Assembly (NCBI GenBank): GCA_023255165.1 | Contig: JALRJD010000179.1 | Span: forward strand, 1 to 6,397 | Source of the DNA: Porticoccaceae bacterium | GTDB lineage: Bacteria; Pseudomonadota; Gammaproteobacteria; Pseudomonadales; Porticoccaceae | Direction: 5' to 3' | DNA length: 6,397 bases | Shown here: piece after piece, positions 1-6,397 of the stretch | How positions within the stretch are numbered: position 1 is the first letter of the stretch | How the letters are laid out: each line of letters begins with the position of its first letter | The notes under the pieces: model-generated | The model's database searches: none | What the model was told of the DNA's origin: nothing | What the model saw: the letters and a program-made list of their open reading frames with translations, nothing else | Translations under genes and position numbers: made by a program

Positions 1-1144
1 TGGTTTCCTCGTGCTTCTTCTCCTGCCTGATCTCTTCGTGCTTCTTCTCTTCCTTCTCTTTTCGAAGAATAAGCTTCATGTGGTATTGGTCGGAGCTATT
101 TTGGTACTTGATCGTGAGCGTAGTTTCTTCTCTGAGCATGCGCTCGTAGTAAGCATAAAATTGCAGGCTGTTAAGTTTATTCGCCTGCAGCCAAAAGAAC
201 TGATGTTCGATCACGCCACTATTAAATTTTGCATTTAAATAGATATTATCTTCACTGCGACAGGTGCGGTCGGCACTGAGAAATTGCGCCTTCGGGGAGC
301 TGCTGTTGGAACCGCCCCAGCACTTTAAAAAGGGGCTCAGCTCATCAGCCACCACCGCATCACCCAGCGCCAGCGTCGGCCACTCCGATGCCAACAGTTG
401 AGCAAACTTCTTGTCCTGGTCGGCCAGCAGCTGCTGCCCGATACGCTGCTTGATATCTGCCACCGCAGCGGCTCTCTCAGTGTATTCGGCAATCAAATGC
501 GCCAGCGCCGTAACCGGCACCAGAAAACTGATCTGATTGCCCGCCGTCGAGACATTGATACCTACCACCTGACCGGCGGTATTAAGGGTGGGGCCGCCGC
601 TCATGCCGGGATTCAGCGAACCGGTAAAGTGAACCCGCGGATGATAGCCGGTGCGGTTAATGCCGTTATAGGTGCCGGGCACCACGGTCAGCCCAAGATC
701 AAGCGGGTTGCCCAGCGCATAGACCGGCACACCAATTGGCGGTTCATCCGCAGCCAGCGGCAACACCGAGAGCATCTCCGTGTCGGCCTTAACCAGTGCC
801 AGGTCGTTGATTACATCCACATCAACCAGACTGAGGCTATTGGTCGCGCCATCGGCGCTGAGATATTCGATGCGATATTGGTCCGGCTCGCTGGCCGCCA
901 TCTGCACCACATGGTAGTTGGTGGCGATCAGGCCGCTGTTATTGACCACAAAGCCTGAGCCAATAGCGCTTTTGCTGCCGGAGGTAAGATCAATAATCCT
1001 GATCTGCAAAATAGCGGCTTTGTTGTCGGCGAAAAGCGTGCGTGCGCTATCGCTCTGCGCCCCACTGTGCAGCGACCAGCCAAGTGAAACAATCAGAATT
1101 AAAATGCCGTGGAGGGACGACCCTGTCTTTTTGCTAATGCTCAA
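1..1144 (-). CDS. Secreted trypsin-like serine protease with an unrecognised C-terminal module (3' end missing)
   Basis: Seen: 381 codons are open on the minus strand and run off the left edge. The first ~29 residues look like a Sec signal peptide: KK at residues 5-6, a hydrophobic stretch at about 13-24 (GILILIVSLGWS), and a likely cut after Ala29 (SGA|Q). A chymotrypsin-fold protease domain follows at about 35-215. His78 lies in ATNYHVV, Asp114 in VINDLALVKA and Ser182 in GMSGGP, so the triad is complete; GSGFVV (62-67) and YALGNP (142-147) also fit bacterial trypsin-2/DegP-like folds. I see no PDZ domain. Residues ~216-355 match no family I recognise; Cys275 and Cys295 could form a disulfide. 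From Met356 the chain is almost all Lys, Glu, Arg and His, with EKKHEE twice. No ATG precedes the catalytic His; TTG at 1142-1144 fits because a Shine-Dalgarno lies just upstream, an in-frame stop sits at 1157-1159, and the signal peptide is retained. Substrate is unknown. The protease fold is confident, the role is not. Confidence 0.88.
   Translation of the reverse strand, partial: MSISKKTGSSLHGILILIVSLGWSLHSGAQSDSARTLFADNKAAILQIRIIDLTSGSKSAIGSGFVVNNSGLIATNYHVVQMAASEPDQYRIEYLSADGATNSLSLVDVDVINDLALVKADTEMLSVLPLAADEPPIGVPVYALGNPLDLGLTVVPGTYNGINRTGYHPRVHFTGSLNPGMSGGPTLNTAGQVVGINVSTAGNQISFLVPVTALAHLIAEYTERAAAVADIKQRIGQQLLADQDKKFAQLLASEWPTLALGDAVVADELSPFLKCWGGSNSSSPKAQFLSADRTCRSEDNIYLNAKFNSGVIEHQFFWLQANKLNSLQFYAYYERMLREETTLTIKYQNSSDQYHMKLILRKEKEEKKHEEIRQEKKHEET
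9..62 (-). repeat. Imperfect 27-bp tandem repeat encoding an EKKHEE motif
   Basis: The 14-mer TCGTGCTTCTTCTC occurs at 9-22 and again at 36-49, exactly 27 bases apart, with looser similarity over the rest of the unit. In the protease frame this gives two nine-residue units beginning EKKHEE, near residues 366-381, at the end of the visible protein. More copies may lie left of the window. Because 27 is a multiple of three, gain or loss of units would change tail length without shifting the frame. Confidence 0.7.
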
Positions 1145-1151
1145 TCTGGCG

Positions 1152-1158
1152 TTCCTTT
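1152..1158 (-). promoter_or_regulatory. Ribosome binding site deciding a TTG start for the protease
   Basis: On the minus strand this reads AAAGGAA, a strong Shine-Dalgarno match, 7 bases before TTG at 1142-1144. The in-frame TAA at 1157-1159 overlaps it, so translation cannot begin further upstream. The first in-frame ATG is codon 82, after the catalytic His, which supports TTG as the true start. Confidence 0.7.
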
Positions 1159-1172
1159 AATAATGCGTCGGT

Positions 1173-1201
1173 ATTCTTTCAGCAGATGCTGGTTATTACA
1201 A
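1173..1201 (-). promoter_or_regulatory. Candidate sigma-70-type promoter of the protease gene
   Basis: On the minus strand TTGTAA (1196-1201) and AAGAAT (1173-1178) are spaced by 17 bases, each matching 4 of 6 consensus positions. Transcription would start near 1166 and give a leader of about 20 bases containing the Shine-Dalgarno. The spacer holds an imperfect dyad, CAGCAGATGCTG (1180-1191). The rest of the intergenic region up to 1307 shows no convincing paired promoter for maeB: a TATAAA at 1278-1283 has no good -35 partner. Confidence 0.35.
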
Positions 1202-1307
1202 GGGCGCACCGTCCGATAATGCCCGGCGCGTAGCTATTTGTACGGCAGCCACGGTAAACTAGCGCATTAACAGAACCTATAAAAAACACTGCTGGAATAT
1301 CCACACC

Positions 1308-3578
1308 ATGTCTGATTCATTCAAAGAAAGTGCGCTCAAATATCACACCCATGCAACACCGGGAAAACTGGAAATTCGCCCCACCAAACCACTGGCCAAC
1401 AAACGCGACTTGTCATTGGCTTACAGCCCCGGTGTCGCCCATGCCTGTGAGCTGATTGTCGAGAACCCCACAGAAGTCGCCTCGGTTACCGCTCGCGGCA
1501 ATCTGGTGGCAGTAATCACCAACGGTACCGCGGTATTGGGCCTCGGCAATATCGGCCCCCTCGCCTCAAAGCCGGTGATGGAAGGCAAGGCGGTACTGTT
1601 CAAGAAATTTGCCAATATCGATGTCTTCGATATTGAAATTGCCGAAAACGATGTCGACAAGCTGGTGGATATTATCGCCTCGCTGGAGCCGACCTTTGGT
1701 GGCATCAACCTCGAAGATATCAAAGCGCCAGAGTGCTTTATGGTTGAGCAGAAACTGCGCGAGCGAATGAAAATCCCGGTCTTCCACGACGACCAGCACG
1801 GCACCGCGATCGTTGCCGCCGCCGCCATCTATAACGGCCTGCGTATTGTCGGTAAGACCTTTGAAGAGGTTAAGCTGGTGGTCTCGGGCGCCGGCGCCGC
1901 CAGCATCGCCTGTGTCGACCTGTTGGTAAGCATGGGTCTGCAGAAAAAAAATGTGCGCATGATCGACCGCAACGGTGTGATCTACGCCGGTCGCACAGAG
2001 GGCATGAACCCATGGAAAGAAGCTTATGCAGTCGAGACCAGCGACCGCACCCTCGACGATGCAATTGAAGGGGCCGACCTGTTTATGGGGCTCTCCGGTC
2101 CCGGCGTGTTAAATGGCGAAATGCTGAAAAAAATGGGTGAAAAGCCGATTATTCTCGCCATGTCCAACCCGATCCCGGAAATTATGCCGGAAGAGGCAAT
2201 GGCCGCGCGGCCAGATGCGATTCTCGCCACCGGACGCTCTGACTACCCGAATCAGGTGAACAACGTTCTCTGTTTCCCGTTTATTTTCCGCGGCGCGCTG
2301 GACTGCGGCGCCTCGACCATTAACGAAGAGATGAAAATGGCCGCCGTGCGCGCAATCGCCGATCTTGCCACCATGGAAACCTCTGATGTGGTCGCCGCCG
2401 CCTACGCCGATGAAGCACTCAAATTTGGTCCCGAATATCTGATCCCGAAAGCCTTTGATCCACGCTTGATCGAAGTGGTGCCAATGGCCGTGGTCAAGGC
2501 CGCCATGGACAGCGGCGTGGCGACGCGACCAATCGAAGACTTTGAAGCCTACCGTCAGACGCTGCACGAGTTTATCAACCAGGCCGGTCTGTTTATGCAG
2601 CCCATTATCGAGTTGGCGAAAAAAGCCCCGGCGCGCATTGTCTATGCCGAAGGCGAAAACGACGATGTGTTGATGGCGGTGCAAGCGGTGCTTGACGAGC
2701 AGATCGCGAAACCGATTCTTATTGGCCGCCGCGCCGGTATGGAGCAAAAAATCGACCGCCTCGGCCTGCGTATCAACCTCGACACTGATGTCGAAATATT
2801 TGAGCCGGCAAACAATGATCGCCATGAACAGTACTCGGCGTTCTATCACGAACAGGTTGGCCGCCACGGTGTCTCGGTTGATGCGGCGCGTAAAATTATG
2901 CGCGACGATCAAACCGCCATCGCCGCTGTGATGGTCGCCCGCGGTGAGGCCGATGGCCTGATCTGTGGCAAGGTCGGACGCTTTGATTTCCACTTGCGCG
3001 AAATTATGCATCTGCTCGGCCCGGAGAAAAAAGATCAGTTGGTCTCATCCGCGGCAGTGCTGTTGATGCCGGACGGGCCACTGTTTCTCGCCGATACCGC
3101 GATGAATATTGATCCCAGCGCCGATGAGCTGGTGAAGATTACCGAGGCGAGCATTGATCTGGTCAAGCGCTTTGGCATCGAACCCAAAGTGGCACTGCTG
3201 TCGCACTCCAACTTTGGCACTTCCAATGCCGCCTCTGCTCGCAAGGTGCGCAGAGCCGGAGAGATTCTGCGCGACAGCCACCCCAGCCTGCAAATCGATG
3301 GCGAGATGCATGTGCTCAGCGCGCTCAATCCAAAACTGCGCAATACCATCTACTCACAGTCGACATTGAAAGGTCGCGCCAATGTGCTGGTGATGCCCAA
3401 TCTGGATGCGGCGAATATTGCCATGGGTTTGATCCGCTCGCTGACCGATGCACTGTTGATCGGGCCTTTTATCAATGGCTTCCGCAAGCCGGCCCATATT
3501 GTGATTCCGTCTGTTTCATCGCGCGGGATTTTTAATATGACAGCATTGACGGTTGCGGATATTCAGCACAGTAAATAG
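1308..3578 (+). CDS. maeB: NADP-dependent malic enzyme, long MaeB type with a phosphotransacetylase-like domain
   Basis: It oxidatively decarboxylates malate to pyruvate and CO2 in the cytoplasm, yielding NADPH; it links the TCA cycle to pyruvate and supplies reducing power during growth on C4 acids or acetate. The 756 residues match the ~759-residue E. coli enzyme along their whole length. The malic N-terminal domain (about 15-160) has Tyr39 in LAYSPGVA, Lys94 in MEGKAVLFKKFA and the metal-binding stretch LEDIKAPE (135-142); FHDDQHGT (159-166) adds a metal aspartate. The Rossmann domain (about 165-400) has VSGAGAAS (192-199) for the cofactor, SNP (286-288) and SDYPNQVNNVL (311-321). Residues ~430-750 are a PTA-like domain, which in this family lacks phosphotransacetylase activity and binds acetyl-CoA for inhibition (family knowledge). 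ATG at 1308 gives the family N-terminus; GGAA at 1294-1297 is a modest ribosome binding site 10 bases upstream. NADP preference is inferred from the architecture. Confidence 0.97.
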   Translation: MSDSFKESALKYHTHATPGKLEIRPTKPLANKRDLSLAYSPGVAHACELIVENPTEVASVTARGNLVAVITNGTAVLGLGNIGPLASKPVMEGKAVLFKKFANIDVFDIEIAENDVDKLVDIIASLEPTFGGINLEDIKAPECFMVEQKLRERMKIPVFHDDQHGTAIVAAAAIYNGLRIVGKTFEEVKLVVSGAGAASIACVDLLVSMGLQKKNVRMIDRNGVIYAGRTEGMNPWKEAYAVETSDRTLDDAIEGADLFMGLSGPGVLNGEMLKKMGEKPIILAMSNPIPEIMPEEAMAARPDAILATGRSDYPNQVNNVLCFPFIFRGALDCGASTINEEMKMAAVRAIADLATMETSDVVAAAYADEALKFGPEYLIPKAFDPRLIEVVPMAVVKAAMDSGVATRPIEDFEAYRQTLHEFINQAGLFMQPIIELAKKAPARIVYAEGENDDVLMAVQAVLDEQIAKPILIGRRAGMEQKIDRLGLRINLDTDVEIFEPANNDRHEQYSAFYHEQVGRHGVSVDAARKIMRDDQTAIAAVMVARGEADGLICGKVGRFDFHLREIMHLLGPEKKDQLVSSAAVLLMPDGPLFLADTAMNIDPSADELVKITEASIDLVKRFGIEPKVALLSHSNFGTSNAASARKVRRAGEILRDSHPSLQIDGEMHVLSALNPKLRNTIYSQSTLKGRANVLVMPNLDAANIAMGLIRSLTDALLIGPFINGFRKPAHIVIPSVSSRGIFNMTALTVADIQHSK

Positions 3579-3613
3579 CAGGTTCTAAAAATATCGTGCT
3601 CTGAGGTCAAATA

Positions 3614-3639
3614 GCTGGCGCTAGTTTTTTAGCGCCAGC
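3614..3639. terminator. Hairpin between convergent maeB and rsmI, possible two-way terminator
   Basis: GCTGGCGCTA (3614-3623) and TAGCGCCAGC (3630-3639) form a perfect 10-bp, GC-rich stem with the six-base loop GTTTTT. It lies 35 bases after the maeB stop and includes the rsmI stop codon (3621-3623) and its last codons. The T-run is in the loop and no T-tract follows the stem on either strand, so it is not a textbook intrinsic terminator. On the plus strand a smaller hairpin (TAGC/GCTA around TGGC, 3612-3623) is followed directly by GTTTTTT and could end maeB transcripts, but its stem is only 4 bp. Confidence 0.45.
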
Positions 3640-4466
3640 GCCATTTGGTAAAACTGCTTTTTGTCGCCGCCGGTAATCTTCGCGGTCAAGGCCGCGGCCT
3701 TGGCGGCAGGCAGTTCGCCCAGCAGCAAACGGAGAATTTTTTCTCCGTCCACTGTGACACTGCTGTCAGAGCTTTCACGACCGGCCAGCACCAGCACAAT
3801 TTCACCGCGCTGCTGATTGCTATCAGCCTCGACCGCAGTGACCAGTTCGGCAAGGGTGCCGTGCAGATAGGTTTCAAAAGTCTTGCTCACTTCCCGCGCC
3901 ATAAAGCCGCTGTGCTCACCACCAAAGATCTCGAGACTGTCGCGCAGGGTTTCCAGAATGCGGTGTGGCGCTTCGTAAAACACCATGGTCTCAGGTACCG
4001 CAGCCAACTCCTGCAATACTTTTTTCCGCTGTGTGGTTTTGGCTGGTAAAAAGCCGATAAATCTGAATCTGTCGGTGGGCAGACCGGCGACACTGAGTGC
4101 CGCGATCGCCGCACAGGCGCCGGGCACAGGGATCACGGCAATGCCCTGCTGGCGGGCGGCGCGCACCAGGCGATAACCGGGGTCGGAAATCAGCGGTGTA
4201 CCGGCGTCGGAAATTAATGCAATATCATTGCCGCTACTCAGGCGCGCAATAATATTGTCGCTGCTCTTTTTGTCGCTGTGGTCATGGTAGGCAAACAGCG
4301 GTTTGTCGATGGCAAAATGGTCCAGCAATTTTTTGCTGTGGCGGGTATCCTCACAGGCAATCGCCGTGACCGATTGGAGGATCTCGACCGCTCGGGGTAC
4401 CATGTCCCCCAGATTGCCGATGGGTGTGGCGACTATATACAACGTACCGGATTGATTTGAGTTCAT
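3621..4466 (-). CDS. rsmI: 16S rRNA (cytidine1402-2'-O)-methyltransferase RsmI
   Basis: It transfers a methyl group from S-adenosylmethionine to the ribose 2'-OH of C1402 in 16S rRNA, in the decoding centre of the 30S subunit; with RsmH it makes m4Cm1402 and tunes start-codon choice and fidelity (family knowledge). At 281 residues it is close to E. coli RsmI (yraL) and belongs to the tetrapyrrole methylase (SAM) superfamily. Visible motifs in order: TPIGNLGD (14-21), CEDTRHS (38-44), SDAGTPLISDPGY (86-98), PVPGACAAIAALSVAGLP (113-130), FYEAPHR (163-169), REVSK (191-195) and RGEIVLVL (220-227). Residues ~232-281 are a variable C-terminal part including ELPAAKAAALTAKITG. ATG at 4466 places the conserved YIVATPIGN at the normal distance from the start; no strong Shine-Dalgarno precedes it. 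Its start overlaps that of lpoA on the other strand, so its promoter probably sits within the lpoA signal-peptide region. Its 3' end converges on maeB. Confidence 0.97.
   Translation of the reverse strand: MNSNQSGTLYIVATPIGNLGDMVPRAVEILQSVTAIACEDTRHSKKLLDHFAIDKPLFAYHDHSDKKSSDNIIARLSSGNDIALISDAGTPLISDPGYRLVRAARQQGIAVIPVPGACAAIAALSVAGLPTDRFRFIGFLPAKTTQRKKVLQELAAVPETMVFYEAPHRILETLRDSLEIFGGEHSGFMAREVSKTFETYLHGTLAELVTAVEADSNQQRGEIVLVLAGRESSDSSVTVDGEKILRLLLGELPAAKAAALTAKITGGDKKQFYQMALALKN
4414..4441 (+). promoter_or_regulatory. Candidate lpoA promoter inside the rsmI 5' coding region
   Basis: TTGCCG (4414-4419) and TATACA (4436-4441) are 16 bases apart, each matching 4 of 6 sigma-70 consensus positions, with the overlapping TATATA at 4434-4439 as an alternative -10. 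It would start transcription near 4448, giving a leader of under 20 bases before lpoA. A promoter for lpoA must lie within rsmI because there is no intergenic space; this is the best candidate I see. Confidence 0.3.
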
Positions 4467-4467
4467 G
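4464..4467. other. Shared CATG: head-to-head overlap of rsmI and lpoA start codons
   Basis: The palindrome CATG holds both start codons: ATG on the plus strand at 4465-4467 opens lpoA, and ATG on the minus strand (CAT at 4464-4466) opens rsmI. The two coding regions overlap by two bases. Neither start has a strong Shine-Dalgarno: lpoA has only GAG at 4459-4461, three bases from the ATG. Confidence 0.8.
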
Positions 4468-6397
4468 ACTAAACGACTTTTTCTCTCGATGATCTATGCG
4501 CTGGGCATCTTAGCCTTTATCGGGGGCTGTGCGCCAACAACAACTCAGGATTCGCCAACAATCTCGCGCGTGACACTGGGCACAGACGAGAGTGAAATCA
4601 ACCATTCACTGGTGCGTGAAGCTGAACTGGCGCTGGCGCGCGCACAGCTGGCTAACCCCGCCGAGCGCGACAACCTGCTGCTGGATATTGCCATCCTGTT
4701 TGCCCAGGCTGGTGATATTGATCAGAGCCAAACGACTCTCAAATTGATTAACCCGGACAACTTGAACGACCGGTTTTTTGTCGAATACAGCCTGCTCGGG
4801 CTGGAACTGGATCTTGCCGCTCATCGCTTCGACAGCGCCGCAAGCTGGCTGGCTCACGCGCGGTTTGTCACGGTGCGGCAAGAACTTGGAGTACTTTTTC
4901 AGCAGCGTATTTTAAATCTCGAAAGCGACCTCGATTATGCCCGCGGTGATATCCGCGCCAGCATAGACAAGAGCATTGCGTTGGCAGCGCTTTACACTCC
5001 GCGGAGAAGTTCTGATCAGCGGCTGCTGGCGCAACTAAACAACAAGATCTGGCTGCGACTCAACGAGTTGCCCTTTGACCAGCTGCAGCAAACCGATGCC
5101 GGTGCAACCGGGGTGTTGGCTGGCTGGCTCGAGCTGGCCGCGTCGATTCGCTATCGCCAGGCCGATCCGGCGGCGCAACACAATCTGTTTGCGGTATGGC
5201 AAAAACGCTGGCGCGATCACCCAGCGGCCAAGTATCCACCGGCAGCGCTAAAGCAGCGACCCAGCGGCAGAGAGCAGGACAATATTGCCCTGCTACTGCC
5301 ACTGCAAGGTGACTATGCGGTGCCCAGCGACACATTGATCAATGGCTTTTTAAGTGGCTATTACGCCAATCTGGCACAGGGTCGCACCATGCCCGACATC
5401 GCCATCTATGACACCTCGGCAAGGCCGGTAACAGAGATTTACGACGAAGCCGTCAACCGCGGCGCCGACCTGATTATCGGCCCGTTGCGTCAATCTCAGG
5501 TGGAAGAGCTGGCCGCCATACCCCGATTAAAGGTTCCAACCTTGACCCTTAATCGATTGGATCGCGACGCGGCGGACAGGCTTGATGACAATCTCGGCGG
5601 CAGTCTTGACGGCAAACGTAACGTCAATTTTGACGATAGCCCGACCCAGCAAGCGGATAATCTGCTGCAGTTTGGTCTTTCGGCGCTCGACGAGATCAAC
5701 CAGATCGCCGATCGCGCCTGGAGCGAAGGGCGCAGAAATGTTCTGCTGATCGGCCCGGACAGCGGCTGGGGGGTGCGCGCGCAGCATCACTTTATCGATT
5801 ACTGGAAGGCCAAAGGCGGTGCTGTGACCTCGGCGATTTCCTACCCTGCCAGCGTCAATGATTTTACCCAGTTATTAAAGTCACCCCTGGAAATCGACCT
5901 CAGTGAACAGCGCGGCCTGACGCTGCGACGCTCGGTGAAATATGGCCTCAACTATACGCCGCGGCGACGGCAGGATATCGATCTGGTGGTTGTGCTCGGC
6001 TATGCGGATAAGGTGCGTCAGATTAAACCCTCGCTGGATTTTCTCTATGCCGGCGACATTCCTGTCTATGCCACATCGCATATCTACGGTGGCACTCAGG
6101 AAATGGAACTGAATCGTGATCTCAGTGGCATTGAATTTAGCGCCATGCCCTGGACACTGGATGGTTATATGCCGCGACCGCTGACGCCGGATCAACGCTT
6201 GCCTACCGCCTATCGCCAGCTTTACGCGCTGGGTTATGACGCCTTTCTGCTGCACGCCCTGCTCGACCAGCTTGACAGCCCGCAGGCAGTGCCTGTATTT
6301 GGCGCCACCGGTCTGTTGACACTTTCCAATGGCGTAATAAAACGTAAAGAAAAATGGGCGCAATTTGAAAATGGCCGGGTGGTGCCAGCGCGACCTT
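4465..6397 (+). CDS. lpoA: Penicillin-binding protein activator LpoA, outer-membrane lipoprotein (3' end missing)
   Basis: LpoA is anchored in the outer membrane and reaches through the periplasm to stimulate the transpeptidase activity of PBP1A (family knowledge). Seen: 644 codons open to the right edge. Residues 1-22 are a lipoprotein signal, with KR at 3-4 and lipobox IGG|C with Cys22; Ala follows the Cys, not the Asp that retains lipoproteins in the inner membrane. Residues ~45-255 are helical and TPR-like, as in the LpoA N-domain. From ~273 the chain becomes a periplasmic-binding-protein fold: NIALLLPLQGDY, then DLIIGPLRQSQVEEL, VPTLTLNRLD, NVLLIGPDSGWG, DLVVVLGYADKVRQIKP and IPVYATSHIYGG. 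It ends in WAQFENGRVVPARP, resembling family C-termini, so only a few residues are probably missing. ATG at 4465 is preferred over ATG at 4489 because the latter loses the basic n-region. An Asp-rich stretch (about 367-398) looks like an insert. Divergence from rsmI (yraL/yraM in E. coli) supports the call. Confidence 0.95.
   Translation, partial: MTKRLFLSMIYALGILAFIGGCAPTTTQDSPTISRVTLGTDESEINHSLVREAELALARAQLANPAERDNLLLDIAILFAQAGDIDQSQTTLKLINPDNLNDRFFVEYSLLGLELDLAAHRFDSAASWLAHARFVTVRQELGVLFQQRILNLESDLDYARGDIRASIDKSIALAALYTPRRSSDQRLLAQLNNKIWLRLNELPFDQLQQTDAGATGVLAGWLELAASIRYRQADPAAQHNLFAVWQKRWRDHPAAKYPPAALKQRPSGREQDNIALLLPLQGDYAVPSDTLINGFLSGYYANLAQGRTMPDIAIYDTSARPVTEIYDEAVNRGADLIIGPLRQSQVEELAAIPRLKVPTLTLNRLDRDAADRLDDNLGGSLDGKRNVNFDDSPTQQADNLLQFGLSALDEINQIADRAWSEGRRNVLLIGPDSGWGVRAQHHFIDYWKAKGGAVTSAISYPASVNDFTQLLKSPLEIDLSEQRGLTLRRSVKYGLNYTPRRRQDIDLVVVLGYADKVRQIKPSLDFLYAGDIPVYATSHIYGGTQEMELNRDLSGIEFSAMPWTLDGYMPRPLTPDQRLPTAYRQLYALGYDAFLLHALLDQLDSPQAVPVFGATGLLTLSNGVIKRKEKWAQFENGRVVPARP

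Noticed and set aside
9..62. Possible CRISPR or short regulatory repeat at the left edge
   Set aside because: Only two imperfect copies with no spacers, and the period of 27 bases keeps the protease reading frame; it is a protein-coding repeat.
398..958. A 186-codon open frame on the plus strand opposite the protease gene
   Set aside because: It is the codon-register antisense of the protease, whose triad and signal peptide are clear. The translation resembles no protein and it has no ribosome binding site of note.
1278..1283. TATAAA as the -10 box of maeB
   Set aside because: No acceptable -35 hexamer lies 16-18 bases upstream and it would leave a leader of about 20 bases overlapping the weak ribosome site; a chance A/T run is as likely.
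1145..1307. Riboswitch or small RNA in the protease/maeB intergenic region
   Set aside because: The 163 bases show no extended stem, terminator-like hairpin or recognised aptamer core; two divergent promoters and leaders would fill the space.
1421..1828. A 135-codon open frame on the minus strand opposite the maeB N-terminal domain
   Set aside because: It lies wholly inside conserved malic enzyme sequence, has low-complexity Ser/Ala/Ile composition and no recognisable motif.
2109..3011. A 300-codon open frame on the minus strand within maeB
   Set aside because: It is in codon register with maeB, so its stops can come only from TTA, CTA or TCA sense codons, which maeB rarely uses. The translation is His- and Arg-rich with no family resemblance, and maeB is conserved throughout.
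2590..3578. A separate phosphotransacetylase gene
   Set aside because: The PTA-like region is continuous in frame with the malic enzyme domain, as is normal for long MaeB proteins; no internal stop or start signal separates it.

Overview
This window carries four protein-coding genes and no RNA gene, insertion sequence or CRISPR array that I can support. From left to right they are: a secreted trypsin-like serine protease (minus strand, cut by the left edge), maeB (NADP-dependent malic enzyme, plus strand, complete), rsmI (16S rRNA C1402 ribose 2'-O-methyltransferase, minus strand, complete) and lpoA (outer-membrane lipoprotein activator of the peptidoglycan synthase PBP1A, plus strand, missing only its last residues at the right edge). 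The divergent rsmI/lpoA pair and an lpoA gene at all point to a gammaproteobacterium. The moderately high GC content and the protein sequences suggest a free-living, possibly marine lineage, but the exact family is inference.

Region by region: bases 1-1144 (minus) encode the protease. It has a signal peptide, a His/Asp/Ser triad, a C-terminal region with two cysteines, and a Lys/Glu/His-rich tail built on a 27-bp repeat that runs off the window. It appears to start at TTG behind a good Shine-Dalgarno sequence. Bases 1145-1307 are the divergent intergenic region with the protease promoter candidate. Bases 1308-3578 are maeB, with malic enzyme and phosphotransacetylase-like domains fused in the usual order. 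Bases 3579-3620 separate the convergent maeB and rsmI, with a perfect 10-bp hairpin spanning the rsmI stop codon. Bases 3621-4466 are rsmI. The rsmI and lpoA start codons share the central bases of one CATG, so each gene's promoter should lie inside the other gene. Bases 4465-6397 are lpoA.

The genes do not form one pathway: maeB is central carbon metabolism (malate to pyruvate plus NADPH), rsmI fine-tunes the ribosomal decoding centre, lpoA serves cell-wall growth, and the protease probably acts in the periplasm or outside the cell. I see no wholly new multi-gene system. The points most worth a second look are the protease's C-terminal module with its repeat tail, the two-base head-to-head overlap of rsmI and lpoA, and an Asp-rich insert in LpoA.
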